A stretch of 25,373 nucleotides of DNA from JBHGBB01 sp041946755 (GTDB taxonomy: Bacteria > UBP4 > UBA4092 > JAOAEQ01): positions 1 to 25,373 of the forward strand of contig JBHGBB010000029.1 in assembly GCA_041946755.1 (NCBI GenBank), written 5' to 3'. The notes below the pieces were generated by a model, which was given only the letters and a program-made list of their open reading frames with translations, searched no databases and had not been told where the DNA came from. Below are positions 1 to 8,228 of the stretch, piece after piece. The translations under genes and the position numbers were made by a program. Numbering within the stretch: the stretch's first letter is position 1; each line of letters opens with the position of its first letter.

Positions 1-1
1 A

Positions 2-1282
2 GAACGTCACCGTGAACAAGAACTTGACCGGTTCATTCAACAAGGATTCTATGCCTTTACATCAGACCGGAATATTACCGATAGCGTTCTAGCGCAGCTA
101 GATTCGGAAGGAATTTACCCCGAGGAAAAAAGAATTAAAGTATCAATGCTGCAGGTTAGACCGATTCGATTGGTTTGGGTATCGGCAATCGTTATTATCG
201 GGATAGGGCTAGCCATTTCTTTCACCCGATTCTATTCGCAATATACGCAGCAGATTATCGTTCAGGATATTCGAGGTAATGGAGTTACCTACCGAGACCC
301 GACGATGACTAGTTCCCAACCGGTAAATCCGGGTAAGAAAATAATCCCGGGAACGAAACTTACTACCAATAAATGGTGTCAAGCGGAATTAAGATCGCAT
401 ACTGGAGTCCAGATTTGGTTAAATCGAGGAACGATACTCCACTTGGCGATGAATACCGCATATACCTTGGATATCAAAAAGGGTGAAATCTATATACAAA
501 AACCGAAATTCAAAAAACCGTTTCGGATAAAAACACCGGTTGGTATAGTCGAACCAATCGGTACCAGTTTCGATATTAGAGTTGTTGAACAGGATACGAC
601 ACAAATTGCCGTTATTAACGGCAAAGTTCAAATATCACATACTGTCGGACAAACAGTTATCCCAGCTACATTCCAGACATCGATAACAACAGCACAAAAT
701 ACAGTACCGGCACTAGAGAAAATTGCTGATGAAAGAGAGCTCTTAGTTTGGGTTGCAGAATATAAAGCGGGAACAAGGCAACCATTAAAATCGAGGAGAG
801 AATTAGCTAAAGAAACATTCGATCGGGGCTATCAATTGTTTCTCGCAAAACAGTATTATGATGCTTTAACCACATACCAACTGGTTATAAGTTATCAACC
901 CGATTGGTATTTAGGATATTTTGGAGTAGCAGCAGTAAATAATCAACTAGATCAATTTACCACTGCGTATCAAGCAGCAAAAATTGCTTATGAATTGGAT
1001 CCAACAGTACATAATGTTAGATATCAACTAGTAATAAGTTTGAATTTTATGGGGCGACCGCAAGAAGCATTACCATATGCGTTACAGCTTGTACATGATA
1101 ATCCAGAGAATCATGGTGATGCAGTAGCATTAGGGCATATATATCAAAATCTCGGTCGGTATCAGGAAGCGGAATATTGGTATCGAAAAGGATTGAGCGA
1201 ATATCCCTGCGAAGAATGTATCCAGGAAGCGAATGAAGGATTGGCCTATATTGCGAAAAAACGGGCGGGATTAGGTGAATAG
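2..1282 (+). CDS. FecR-domain membrane protein with C-terminal TPRs (5' end outside window)
   Basis: The first ATG in frame is at 146, but the frame has no stop back to base 2, so 48 more codons can be read (beginning ERHREQELDRF) and the true start probably lies left of the window. Numbering from the ATG at 146: one hydrophobic segment at about residues 9-27, a FecR-like periplasmic domain at about 40-165 with the family motif GTSFDIRV near 139, and about four tetratricopeptide repeats at 220-370. FecR domains usually occur in anti-sigma regulators that relay a surface signal, or in peptidoglycan/polysaccharide-binding envelope proteins. The extra N-terminal part would be the cytoplasmic segment, where an anti-sigma region would sit. 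No sigma factor is visible in the window, so a regulatory role is inference. Confidence 0.8.
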   Translation, partial: ERHREQELDRFIQQGFYAFTSDRNITDSVLAQLDSEGIYPEEKRIKVSMLQVRPIRLVWVSAIVIIGIGLAISFTRFYSQYTQQIIVQDIRGNGVTYRDPTMTSSQPVNPGKKIIPGTKLTTNKWCQAELRSHTGVQIWLNRGTILHLAMNTAYTLDIKKGEIYIQKPKFKKPFRIKTPVGIVEPIGTSFDIRVVEQDTTQIAVINGKVQISHTVGQTVIPATFQTSITTAQNTVPALEKIADERELLVWVAEYKAGTRQPLKSRRELAKETFDRGYQLFLAKQYYDALTTYQLVISYQPDWYLGYFGVAAVNNQLDQFTTAYQAAKIAYELDPTVHNVRYQLVISLNFMGRPQEALPYALQLVHDNPENHGDAVALGHIYQNLGRYQEAEYWYRKGLSEYPCEECIQEANEGLAYIAKKRAGLGE

Positions 1283-1288
1283 TCGATT

Positions 1289-1381
1289 ATGCATAATTAT
1301 TATCTAAAACTTAGCTTGGTTGAATTACTTACCATCGTCACAGTGATAAGTTTACTTGCTGCCGTACTGTTGAAAGGATAA
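1289..1381 (+). pseudogene. Short prepilin-like N-terminal remnant (30 codons)
   Basis: An ATG 6 nt after the FecR gene opens 30 codons ending in TAA. The peptide contains LSLVELLTIVTVISLLAAVL, very like the N-terminal helix of type IV pilins and type II secretion pseudopilins (F-T-L-x-E-L-L followed by a run of hydrophobics and LAA). The usual Gly-Phe before the TLxE is Lys-Leu here, so prepilin peptidase cleavage is doubtful, and no pilin body follows. Most likely the broken 5' end of a pseudopilin gene. It could instead be a small single-span membrane peptide. No clear ribosome binding site is seen before it. Confidence 0.4.
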
Positions 1382-1504
1382 ACAGAATAGAATCCGTTAT
1401 TCGAATCGTATATTTACCCTTCACAGCGCGTCAAAAAACGTAGATAAGAATACGCATATAACCGAAATAAAGCAAATAGTTTATGAATAATCCATAGATT
1501 TAAT

Positions 1505-1513
1505 TGTTATACT
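1505..1513 (+). promoter_or_regulatory. Possible extended -10 promoter for the TPR gene
   Basis: TGTTATACT fits an extended -10 (TGn followed by TATACT, 5 of 6 to consensus) and lies about 38 nt before the ATG at 1552. There is no good -35 at 17 nt upstream. The rest of the 1382-1551 gap shows nothing else I can name. Confidence 0.35.
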
Positions 1514-1551
1514 GTGTAGCGATGAATTACTAAAAACGAAAGGATAATAAG

Positions 1552-2748
1552 ATGAATAAAATAAATATGGTTAGGATAAATTTTATTAGACGCCTTGAGC
1601 CGTTCATTATCGCCAGTTTAATTATTATAATTCTCAATTCTTCAAGTATCGCCCAGCAACAGAAAGAAAAAAGTAAACTCAGCACCACAACCCCACAGGA
1701 AAAAATAACAGCGATGCAGCAATGGCAAAAAGAGAACTATGCTTGTATGGTTGATTTTGGCAACAACATTTTGAATTCTATCGCTCCACAAGGAATTCTA
1801 TTTATTTGTGGAGATGCACCTACCTTTGCCTTATATCATCTATTAAAAGAAAAAAAACTCCGGCCAGATATCGAGGTTTACGACTATGACGGAACCTTCT
1901 TTAAAGCTCCTGTTGATACGAAACTAGTGGATGACTATACTGCACGAAAAAAAGCCGAATCTGATATTATTCATAACACCAAACGTCCGATTTATTATAT
2001 CGTAACCAGAGATATGCAGGATTTATCAGATTGTAAAATCAAACCATGTGGGTTGGTATACCAGATACTTCGTCCTAATGAAATACCTCCTGATTATAAG
2101 AGTATTTTAAGTAAAATGAATGATTTAACCGATCATTTATGGAAAACCCCAACTTTTGCCACACGCGAAATGGTATCGAACTATCTCTATGTAATCGGGC
2201 AAACTTATTATGAACTCGGTGATACTGCAAAATATGGAGAGTTAATTCGGCGATCAGCACAAATTGGATTTGATGTTCGGCATGCAAATTCTAATGCTGC
2301 AAATAATTATGTATATGGGGCAGGTAAAGAAAATAGCGAAGAAGCAATATATTACTACTTAACCGAGATACAAGGGCAACCTAAAGACCAGTTGATTTAT
2401 ATGTGGTTATCGTTTGCATATGATAAATATGGTGAAAAAGATAAAGCGGTTGCAGTATATAGAAAAGCAATAGAAATTGACCCGGCTAATCCCAAAGCTC
2501 ATTTTTGCTTTGCCCAATATTTAGTACAATTAGGCAAAGATACTGATGCTATTCAAGAATACCAGAATGGAATAGCGCTCGATTCCACCGATGGAGAAGC
2601 ATACTATCGCTTGGGATTGCTATTTGAAAAAAGGCTGAATTATCCAGAAGCCACGAATAATTACAAAAAAAGTATTATCTATCTGAAAAATAATAATTCT
2701 AAAACAGATGCGAATACCCGACTCCAGAGATTAACTGATAAAAAATAA
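1552..2748 (+). CDS. Exported TPR protein with a domain resembling the DUF2723 soluble region
   Basis: 398 residues. A hydrophobic segment at about 16-34 ending SSSIAQQQ looks like a signal peptide or anchor. Residues about 65-150 contain ILNSIAPQGILFICGDAP, then LRPDIEVYDYDG and RPIYYIVTRD. This order matches the soluble C-terminal part of DUF2723 membrane proteins (mannosyltransferase-like), where the pattern is N-x-L-P-x-x-A-I-L-F-x-x-G-D-x-D-T followed by R-P-D-V. Here the many transmembrane helices of DUF2723 are absent. The C-terminal third (about 270-385) is TPR repeats such as AVAVYRKAIEIDPANPKAH. Ribosome binding site AAAGGATAA lies just before the ATG. Function unknown; probably a periplasmic or membrane-attached scaffold. 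Confidence 0.75.
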   Translation: MNKINMVRINFIRRLEPFIIASLIIIILNSSSIAQQQKEKSKLSTTTPQEKITAMQQWQKENYACMVDFGNNILNSIAPQGILFICGDAPTFALYHLLKEKKLRPDIEVYDYDGTFFKAPVDTKLVDDYTARKKAESDIIHNTKRPIYYIVTRDMQDLSDCKIKPCGLVYQILRPNEIPPDYKSILSKMNDLTDHLWKTPTFATREMVSNYLYVIGQTYYELGDTAKYGELIRRSAQIGFDVRHANSNAANNYVYGAGKENSEEAIYYYLTEIQGQPKDQLIYMWLSFAYDKYGEKDKAVAVYRKAIEIDPANPKAHFCFAQYLVQLGKDTDAIQEYQNGIALDSTDGEAYYRLGLLFEKRLNYPEATNNYKKSIIYLKNNNSKTDANTRLQRLTDKK

Positions 2749-2938
2749 AAAAACCTATTTGCATAAAAAAAATCAAAAATAGTACGATGTGATCTACACT
2801 CCAGTGCAAGAAATCAAATGTTATTTACTATTATATAAAGGTAATAAATAAGTTATAACACACATAAAATCAATAAAACATAGAAAAACATACCTTCAGC
2901 ATTCCCCCGATATAGAAGAGAAATGTGATTCTCAAAAG

Positions 2939-2968
2939 TTGACAACTTTCCATACTTTCCCCTATAAT
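2939..2968 (+). promoter_or_regulatory. Sigma-70-type promoter of the yceD-rpmF-fab operon
   Basis: A perfect -35 TTGACA (2939-2944) and a perfect -10 TATAAT (2963-2968) are separated by 18 nt. Transcription should begin near 2975, giving a leader of about 225 nt before yceD. This is the best promoter in the window. Confidence 0.8.
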
Positions 2969-3014
2969 TAATATTCATAGTTTATAAGGAGAATATGCGT
3001 AAAATATAGTTGAG

Positions 3015-3172
3015 CAGGACATAGAGAACAACCAGCGCCGCTGTCGCGGAAAGCTAACGACCAAAATTCAAAATAGTCAGTAGAAATAGTTTTAGATAAA
3101 CGGATTTGGGTCTTTAGAATTCCAGCAACGGAATGGCTGGCTGTTGTCTACGTCCTGAATCTAGCGCGACGG
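3015..3172 (+). promoter_or_regulatory. Structured leader RNA upstream of yceD
   Basis: The leader contains long-range complementary pieces: CAGGAC (3015-3020) with GTCCTG (3152-3157), and ACAAC (3028-3032) with GTTGT (3143-3147), together closing a ~140-nt domain. Inside it are CCGC/GCGG (3038-3041/3046-3049) and CCAGC/GCTGG (3122-3126/3136-3140). An 8-bp alternative helix, 3041-3048 with 3165-3172 (one G-U pair), crosses the closing stem, so it would be a pseudoknot or a competing fold. The yceD ribosome binding site AGGAG is at 3192-3196, downstream of it. I recognise no known riboswitch class. A 5-codon frame (2995-3009) precedes it behind AAGGAG, with only 3 nt spacing. Confidence 0.45.
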
Positions 3173-3200
3173 GAGTAGTATAGCTATAAATAGGAGCAGT

Positions 3201-3785
3201 ATGTATCTTGATATCTCGCGGCTGGAGGAAGGAACGACTTCTCTAGATTTTGTCGACTCTCCAGAATCATATACCGCTAAAAACCCAACATTGCAGTTTG
3301 TACAACCAGTAAAGGTTCATGTTTCGATAATCAAAACCGGGAGTCATCTTATTGTTATCGGCGAAGCGGTATCAAGTATTCAAGCTACATGTAGTCGGTG
3401 TCTAGAGCCCATAAAACATCCGGTCCAAACAGAGTTTACCATCGAACTGCGTCCACAATCGATGAAAACCACTGAACCGGCTGAAGGGAATAAACGGAAA
3501 AGAGTTACACGACTCGAATCTGAAGATAATGAACCTGAAGAAGCAGAAATTGGTGAAGGAGATATCGGATATTATATCGAAGATAAATATGATTTGAGTG
3601 AAGTCACCCGGCAATATCTGGAATTATCGATCCCGATGCAGCCGTTATGTAAAGAAACCTGTTTAGGATTATGCCCAATGTGTGGTGCAAATCTGAATAA
3701 AGGAAAATGTAGCTGTCCACCGGTAGAACAGGACCATCCCTTTGCAGAACTAAAAAAGAAAGTTATTCTAAAATCTAAAATCTAA
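3201..3785 (+). CDS. yceD: YceD/DUF177 family protein (23S rRNA accumulation protein)
   Basis: 194 residues. DUF177 proteins help accumulation of 23S rRNA and large-subunit assembly and are almost always encoded just before rpmF, as here. The sequence shows the family's cysteine pairs: CSRC at 64-67 and a second cluster at 150-172 (C150, C154, C158, C161, C170, C172), consistent with zinc binding. A charged, low-complexity insert at about 88-120 separates the two halves. The start follows AGGAG with a short 4-nt spacing. The last codons and the stop lie in three exact copies of the heptamer TAAAATC (3769-3789). First gene of the operon, 24 nt before rpmF. Confidence 0.9.
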   Translation: MYLDISRLEEGTTSLDFVDSPESYTAKNPTLQFVQPVKVHVSIIKTGSHLIVIGEAVSSIQATCSRCLEPIKHPVQTEFTIELRPQSMKTTEPAEGNKRKRVTRLESEDNEPEEAEIGEGDIGYYIEDKYDLSEVTRQYLELSIPMQPLCKETCLGLCPMCGANLNKGKCSCPPVEQDHPFAELKKKVILKSKI

Positions 3786-3789
3786 AATC
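3769..3789 (+). repeat. Three tandem copies of TAAAATC spanning the yceD stop codon
   Basis: The three heptamers are exact, and the yceD TAA is at 3783-3785, inside the third copy. Gain or loss of a 7-bp unit would shift the frame and change only the extreme C-terminus. Confidence 0.8.
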
Positions 3790-3809
3790 TTTAATAAGAA
3801 AGGTGTTAT

Positions 3810-3989
3810 ATGCCAGTACCAAAACGTAGAACGTCGAAATCTCGACGAGATAAACGACGGACATTCTATAAACTCAGTTCCCCGGCAAAATCAATATGCC
3901 CGAAATGTAAGCAGCCGAAACTTCCGCATCGGGCGTGCCCGCATTGTGGAGAATATAAAGGCCGAAAAATTATTGAAACCAAAGCCTAA
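3810..3989 (+). CDS. rpmF: 50S ribosomal protein L32
   Basis: 59 residues beginning MPVPKRRTSKSRRDKRRTFY, the standard L32 opening. A zinc ribbon follows: CPKC at 30-33 and CPHC at 43-46. Length is normal for the family. A component of the large ribosomal subunit. The start is preceded by an AAAGGTG ribosome binding site, 24 nt after yceD, so the two are almost certainly cotranscribed. Confidence 0.96.
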   Translation: MPVPKRRTSKSRRDKRRTFYKLSSPAKSICPKCKQPKLPHRACPHCGEYKGRKIIETKA

Positions 3990-4038
3990 TACAATAACGT
4001 AGTTTTTCACTGATTAAAAATGCATGATCGGCACGGAA

Positions 4039-4057
4039 ATACTGTATAAATCAGTAT
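4039..4057. promoter_or_regulatory. Inverted repeat between rpmF and plsX
   Basis: ATACTG (4039-4044) and CAGTAT (4052-4057) form a perfect 6-bp inverted repeat with a 7-nt centre, followed by T-rich sequence. It could be a weak terminator, an operator for a lipid regulator, or an RNA processing site. The sequence does not match the FapR site I know. Confidence 0.3.
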
Positions 4058-4091
4058 CGTTTAATTTTGCGCTAATCAGCGAGGTATTTTT

Positions 4092-5096
4092 ATGATAAAA
4101 ATAGCTGTCGATGCTATGGGCGGGGATAATGCTCCCCAGAGTGTAGTTGAAGGAGCAATTGCTGCAGCCAACAAATTTCAGCTTGAGATCCTGCTGGTTG
4201 GGCAGACGGAAGCGATTAAACCATTATTAGCGCAATCACCGACGGGGGTAGACAATATCGAAATTGTTGAAGCGCCGGAAGTGGTCGATATGCATGAATC
4301 GCCTTCAGTCGCTTTGAAACAGAAAAAGAATTCTTCGATTAATATATGTATGCAGTTGGTCAAAGAAGGAAAAGCAGAAGCCGCGGTTTCTGCCGGGAAT
4401 ACCGGTGCTGTCATGGCCTCAGCCTTTGTTACTCTTGGTCGGTTAGAAGGAGTCAGTCGTCCAGCGATAGCAGCCCCAATGCCTACTCGAAAAGGATTTT
4501 GTATTATCGTTGATGTTGGCGCGAATGTCGATTGTCGACCACAGCATCTAGCGCATTTTGCGATTATGGGTAAAGTTTTTGCTGAAAAAGTATATCAGCG
4601 TGAAAATACCCGAGTCGGGCTATTAAGTATCGGAGAAGAAAAAACAAAAGGGAATGAGTTAACCCTGCAAACCTATGAATTATTAGAAAAAGCGCCGATT
4701 AACTTTATTGGCAATGTCGAGGGAAGAGATATCGTAACCGGCGATGTCGATGTAGTCATCTGCGATGGTTTCATTGGTAATGTAATACTCAAGTTTGCTG
4801 AAGGGTTTGCTGAAATGATTATGTCGACCGCAAAACAGTTCTTTTTAGCGGGAAACGATACTACCCAAACGTCGGCTAAAGAAGTGTTCCGGTCTTTTGC
4901 TAAGAACCTGGATTATTCCGAATATGGCGGAGCGCCATTGCTTGGATTAAATGGGACCTGCATTATCAGTCATGGTGGTTCTTCACCGAAAGCGATTATG
5001 AATGCAATAAAAGTCGGTGCGGAGTTTGTTAAAGACGAAGTGAATCAGCATATTATCGAAGAAATCAAAAAAATTCAGATTAATCAAGAAAATTAA
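4092..5096 (+). CDS. plsX: Phosphate acyltransferase PlsX
   Basis: 334 residues starting MIKIAVDAMGGDNAP, the hallmark PlsX N-terminus. PlsX converts acyl-ACP and phosphate into acyl-phosphate, the donor for the first acylation of glycerol-3-phosphate; it is a peripheral membrane enzyme. Other family segments are SAGNTGAVMA, DVGANVDCRPQHL, GNVEGRDIVTGDVDVVICDGF and YSEYGGAPLLGLNG. Length is typical. The ribosome binding site is GCGAGG, just upstream. It sits 22 nt before fabH, the usual arrangement, linking fatty acid initiation to phospholipid synthesis. Confidence 0.96.
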   Translation: MIKIAVDAMGGDNAPQSVVEGAIAAANKFQLEILLVGQTEAIKPLLAQSPTGVDNIEIVEAPEVVDMHESPSVALKQKKNSSINICMQLVKEGKAEAAVSAGNTGAVMASAFVTLGRLEGVSRPAIAAPMPTRKGFCIIVDVGANVDCRPQHLAHFAIMGKVFAEKVYQRENTRVGLLSIGEEKTKGNELTLQTYELLEKAPINFIGNVEGRDIVTGDVDVVICDGFIGNVILKFAEGFAEMIMSTAKQFFLAGNDTTQTSAKEVFRSFAKNLDYSEYGGAPLLGLNGTCIISHGGSSPKAIMNAIKVGAEFVKDEVNQHIIEEIKKIQINQEN

Positions 5097-5118
5097 ATAT
5101 ATCGTTGGGGATATCTAT

Positions 5119-6150
5119 ATGACATCAGAAACATCATCTCATTCTAGCTCAGTTCATAGTTCAAAGATTAAAGGTGGAGTCGGGATTATCGCTACCGGTT
5201 CATATGTGCCGGAGAAGATATTAACCAACCATGATTTAGAGAAGATGGTTGAAACCAGCGATGAATGGATTGTTACCCGGACCGGGATTAAAGAACGACG
5301 AATCGCTGCTCCGGAACAGACTACTTCTGATTTGGGGACCATTGCTGCACAACGGGCATTAGATGCTGCAAAGATGGATGCCACTGAACTAGAAATGATA
5401 ATCGTTGGTACGATAACCGGAGATGTTCAGTTTCCGGCAACAGCGTGTTATATCCAGCAAAAATTAGGTGCAAAAAATGCGTTTGCGTTTGACCTTAGCG
5501 CTGCTTGTACCGGATTTATTTATGCATTATCCATCGCCAGACGGTTTATCGCTACCGGTATGGTAAAAAACGCAATGGTTATTGGAGTAGAGGCGTTAAG
5601 CAGGTTTACTGATTGGACTGACCGGAATACTTGCGTTATCTTTGGCGATGGTGCCGGCGCAGCGATTCTGAAGCCGGTAGCAGAAAATAAAGGGATTCTA
5701 ACCGATTATTTAGGCAGTGATGGCAATGCCGCCGATTTAATTAATATTCCCGCTGGCGGTGCGAAAATCCCTATATCTCCGGAAGTTGTTGAACAACGAC
5801 AACAGTTTATTAAAATGAAAGGGAACGAAGTGTTTAAGTTTGCCGTACTTGCGATGGGAAAAGCAATCAAACACGCTCTTGCAGATGCGCAACTTCATAG
5901 TGATCAGGTATCTTTAATGATACCGCATCAAGCGAATATCCGGATTATTCAAGCATCTGCTGAAAGATTCAAGATCCCGATGGAAAAAGTATATGTCAAC
6001 ATCGATAAATACGGAAATACTTCTGCCGCTTCAATTCCGATTGCATTAGACGAAATTATCCGCGCAGGGAAGGTTAAAGAGAACGATATCCATGTATTGG
6101 TTGCCTTCGGCGGAGGGTTAACCTGGGGATCCTGCGTTATTCGTTGGTAG
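5119..6150 (+). CDS. fabH: 3-oxoacyl-ACP synthase III (KAS III)
   Basis: 343 residues. FabH condenses acetyl-CoA (or another short acyl-CoA) with malonyl-ACP to start fatty acid synthesis. The catalytic triad is visible: Cys130 in DLSAACTGF, His270 in IPHQANIRI and Asn300 in KYGNTSAAS. The C-terminal GGGLTWGSCVIRW is typical. About 18 Ser/His-rich residues (MTSETSSHSSSVHSSK) precede the normal start of the fold, so this N-terminus is longer than usual. The only visible binding site (TTGGGGAT) supports this ATG, but a shorter form is possible. It ends 18 nt before fabD. Confidence 0.95.
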   Translation: MTSETSSHSSSVHSSKIKGGVGIIATGSYVPEKILTNHDLEKMVETSDEWIVTRTGIKERRIAAPEQTTSDLGTIAAQRALDAAKMDATELEMIIVGTITGDVQFPATACYIQQKLGAKNAFAFDLSAACTGFIYALSIARRFIATGMVKNAMVIGVEALSRFTDWTDRNTCVIFGDGAGAAILKPVAENKGILTDYLGSDGNAADLINIPAGGAKIPISPEVVEQRQQFIKMKGNEVFKFAVLAMGKAIKHALADAQLHSDQVSLMIPHQANIRIIQASAERFKIPMEKVYVNIDKYGNTSAASIPIALDEIIRAGKVKENDIHVLVAFGGGLTWGSCVIRW

Positions 6151-6168
6151 AAAAGAAAGATTAATTTT

Positions 6169-7116
6169 ATGAATAAAATTGCTATAGTTTTTCCGGGACA
6201 AGGGTCACAATCGGTAGGTATGGGAAAAGAATTCTATGATTCTTTTCCTATAGCAAGAGAGATATTTGACCAAGCGAATCAAGAGTTAGGATTCTCACTT
6301 ACCGAGTTATGTTTTTCCGGTCCGGAAGATAAACTGAAACAAACAATCAATGCGCAACCGGCACTGTTTACCGTTGGATATATTGCATATCGGTTATTAG
6401 GCGAACAGGGAATTAACCCAGCAGTGGTAGCTGGCCATAGTTTAGGCGAATATACAGCGCTAGTTGCAGCCGGAGTTTTTGATTTTGAAACTGGACTAAA
6501 GCTTGTTGCGGAACGAGGTAAATTAATGCAATCTGCAGGAACGGATAATCCCGGAAGTATGGCTGCGGTTTTGGGAATGACCGAACCGGAAATACTCGAT
6601 GTATGTAAACAAGCAGAATCTACCGGGTATGTTGGAGTAGCGAATTATAACTGCCCGGGACAAATTGTTATCACCGGTAGTGTTGCGGGAGTAGCGAAAG
6701 CGGTGGAATTAATTACTGCTCAAGGGAAAAAAGCCATTCCATTGCCGGTTAGTGGCGCATTTCATTCACCATTAATGGAATCAGCCGCTAAACCATTAAC
6801 TGCTTTAATTGAACAACAGCAGTTTCAGAATCCGAACATAGCAGTAGTGCCAAACGTTACCGCTGAGTATGCTTCAGATGCCGGATCGATAAAAGCTGCG
6901 TTAGTTAAGCAAATGCTCTCTCCAGTCTTATGGGAAGCATCGGTGCGAAAGATGATAAATACTGGGATAACCTGTGTTGTTGAAGCCGGAATCGGGAAAG
7001 TATTATGCGGAATGGTTAAACGGATAGATCGGCAAGTAATAGCATTAAACATAGAAAACAGCAGTAGTTTAAATACTTCTATTCAATCGATTAAGGAGAA
7101 ACAGCTATGTTCTTAA
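6169..7116 (+). CDS. fabD: Malonyl-CoA:ACP transacylase
   Basis: 315 residues. FabD loads malonyl groups onto ACP for each elongation step. The opening MNKIAIVFPGQGSQSVGMG, the nucleophile Ser91 in GHSLGEYTA and the catalytic His199 in GAFHSPLM are all present, so it should be active. Length is normal. Its last codons overlap the start of fabG by 10 bp, and the fabG ribosome binding site AAGGAG lies inside fabD, which suggests translational coupling. The ribosome binding site of fabD itself is weak. Confidence 0.96.
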   Translation: MNKIAIVFPGQGSQSVGMGKEFYDSFPIAREIFDQANQELGFSLTELCFSGPEDKLKQTINAQPALFTVGYIAYRLLGEQGINPAVVAGHSLGEYTALVAAGVFDFETGLKLVAERGKLMQSAGTDNPGSMAAVLGMTEPEILDVCKQAESTGYVGVANYNCPGQIVITGSVAGVAKAVELITAQGKKAIPLPVSGAFHSPLMESAAKPLTALIEQQQFQNPNIAVVPNVTAEYASDAGSIKAALVKQMLSPVLWEASVRKMINTGITCVVEAGIGKVLCGMVKRIDRQVIALNIENSSSLNTSIQSIKEKQLCS

Positions 7117-7847
7117 CCGGACAGATAGCGATTGTAACTGGTGCTGGTGCCGGGATCGGTAAAGCAATAGCGCTGGCATTAGCAAAAGAAGGAGCAGATA
7201 TTGCGGTGACCGATGTGAATTTAGAAGCGGTGCAGCAGACGGCTGCAGAAATCGAAGCATTAGGGAGAAAATCGTATGCCGCACAATCCGATGTTTCTGA
7301 TTCCGCAGCAGTAGAAGGTTTTATTAGTGCCGTAGTTGAGAAATTCGGTAGAATCGATATTCTGGTTAATAACGCCGGGATTACCCGGGATACCTTATTA
7401 ATCCGGATGAAAGATGCGGATTGGGATGCGGTATTAAAAATCAATCTTACCGGCACCTTCAATTGTACTCGTGCAGTCAGTAAGATTATGATGAAACAAC
7501 GTAGCGGTCGGATTGTGAATATGGCTTCCGTAATCGGATTAATCGGGAATACCGGACAAGCGAATTATGGTGCTAGTAAAGCCGGAGTTATTGCATTAAC
7601 CAAATCTGTAGCGAAAGAATTGGCGAGTCGTGGAGTATTGGTAAACGCTATCGCTCCGGGATTTATTATGACTCGAATGACTGAAGTGCTTCCGGAACCG
7701 GTTAAAACGGAAATGCTGAATCGGATTCCATTAGCCCGGTTCGGGAAACCGGAAGATATCGCAAATACCGTGTTATTTTTAGTTTCAGAATCAGCAAGTT
7801 ATATTACCGGCCAGGTAATTCAGGTCGATGGCGGTATGGTGATGTAA
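7107..7847 (+). CDS. fabG: 3-oxoacyl-ACP reductase
   Basis: 246 residues, a classical short-chain dehydrogenase that reduces 3-oxoacyl-ACP with NADPH. The cofactor loop TGAGAGIG is at 11-18, NNAG at 88-91, and the catalytic set Asn113, Ser141, Tyr154, Lys158 is complete (NYGASKAGV). The C-terminal SASYITGQVIQVDGGM is the usual FabG ending. Its start overlaps fabD. It is followed after 3 nt by a palindromic repeat, then acpP. Confidence 0.95.
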   Translation: MFLTGQIAIVTGAGAGIGKAIALALAKEGADIAVTDVNLEAVQQTAAEIEALGRKSYAAQSDVSDSAAVEGFISAVVEKFGRIDILVNNAGITRDTLLIRMKDADWDAVLKINLTGTFNCTRAVSKIMMKQRSGRIVNMASVIGLIGNTGQANYGASKAGVIALTKSVAKELASRGVLVNAIAPGFIMTRMTEVLPEPVKTEMLNRIPLARFGKPEDIANTVLFLVSESASYITGQVIQVDGGMVM

Positions 7848-7850
7848 CAG

Positions 7851-7925
7851 CAGTCTGAAGTCTTAAGGCGTAAGTCTTAAGTAACACAAGTTTACTTAGG
7901 GCTTAGGACTTAGAACTTATCACTG
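7851..7925. repeat. Palindromic AAGTCCT-type repeat, copy 1 (fabG-acpP gap)
   Basis: About 75 bp built from degenerate heptamers (AAGTCTT on the left, AGGACTT on the right) that fold back on each other, with ends CAGT and ACTG. It starts 3 nt after the fabG stop. Unlike the three copies downstream, it is followed by a normal ribosome binding site (a purine-rich AAGGGGGAGGTGA) before acpP. Confidence 0.75.
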
Positions 7926-7958
7926 AATTATTTAAGGGGGAGGTGAACCGAAACATAT

Positions 7959-8204
7959 ATGGCAGCAGAAACCTTTGAAAAAGTAAAACAAATCGTTATC
8001 GATAAATTAGGCGTAAACGCAGACCAAGTTACCGGTGGCGCGAAGTTTGTCGATGATTTAGGTGCAGATTCATTAGACCAGGTAGAGTTGATTATGGAGT
8101 TTGAAGAGAAATTCAGTATCGAAATTCCGGATGAAGATGCGGAAAAGATCGCTACCGTTGATGAAGCAGTGAAATATATCGAAAGTAAAGCTGCGGGTAA
8201 ATAA
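7959..8204 (+). CDS. acpP: Acyl carrier protein
   Basis: 81 residues, small and acidic. Ser38 in GADSLDQVEL is the site for the 4'-phosphopantetheine arm that carries the growing acyl chain; the helix-2 stretch LIMEFEEKF and the ending DEAVKYIESK are typical. A very strong purine-rich ribosome binding site lies upstream, as expected for an abundant protein. It lies between fabG and fabF, the standard location. Confidence 0.97.
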   Translation: MAAETFEKVKQIVIDKLGVNADQVTGGAKFVDDLGADSLDQVELIMEFEEKFSIEIPDEDAEKIATVDEAVKYIESKAAGK

Positions 8205-8228
8205 TTACCCCGCTCATAAACGTCATTG

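Noticed and set aside
2995..3009. Five-codon frame ATG CGT AAA ATA TAG as an attenuator leader peptide
   Set aside because: It has AAGGAG only 3 nt upstream and no run of regulatory codons; kept only as a remark within the leader.
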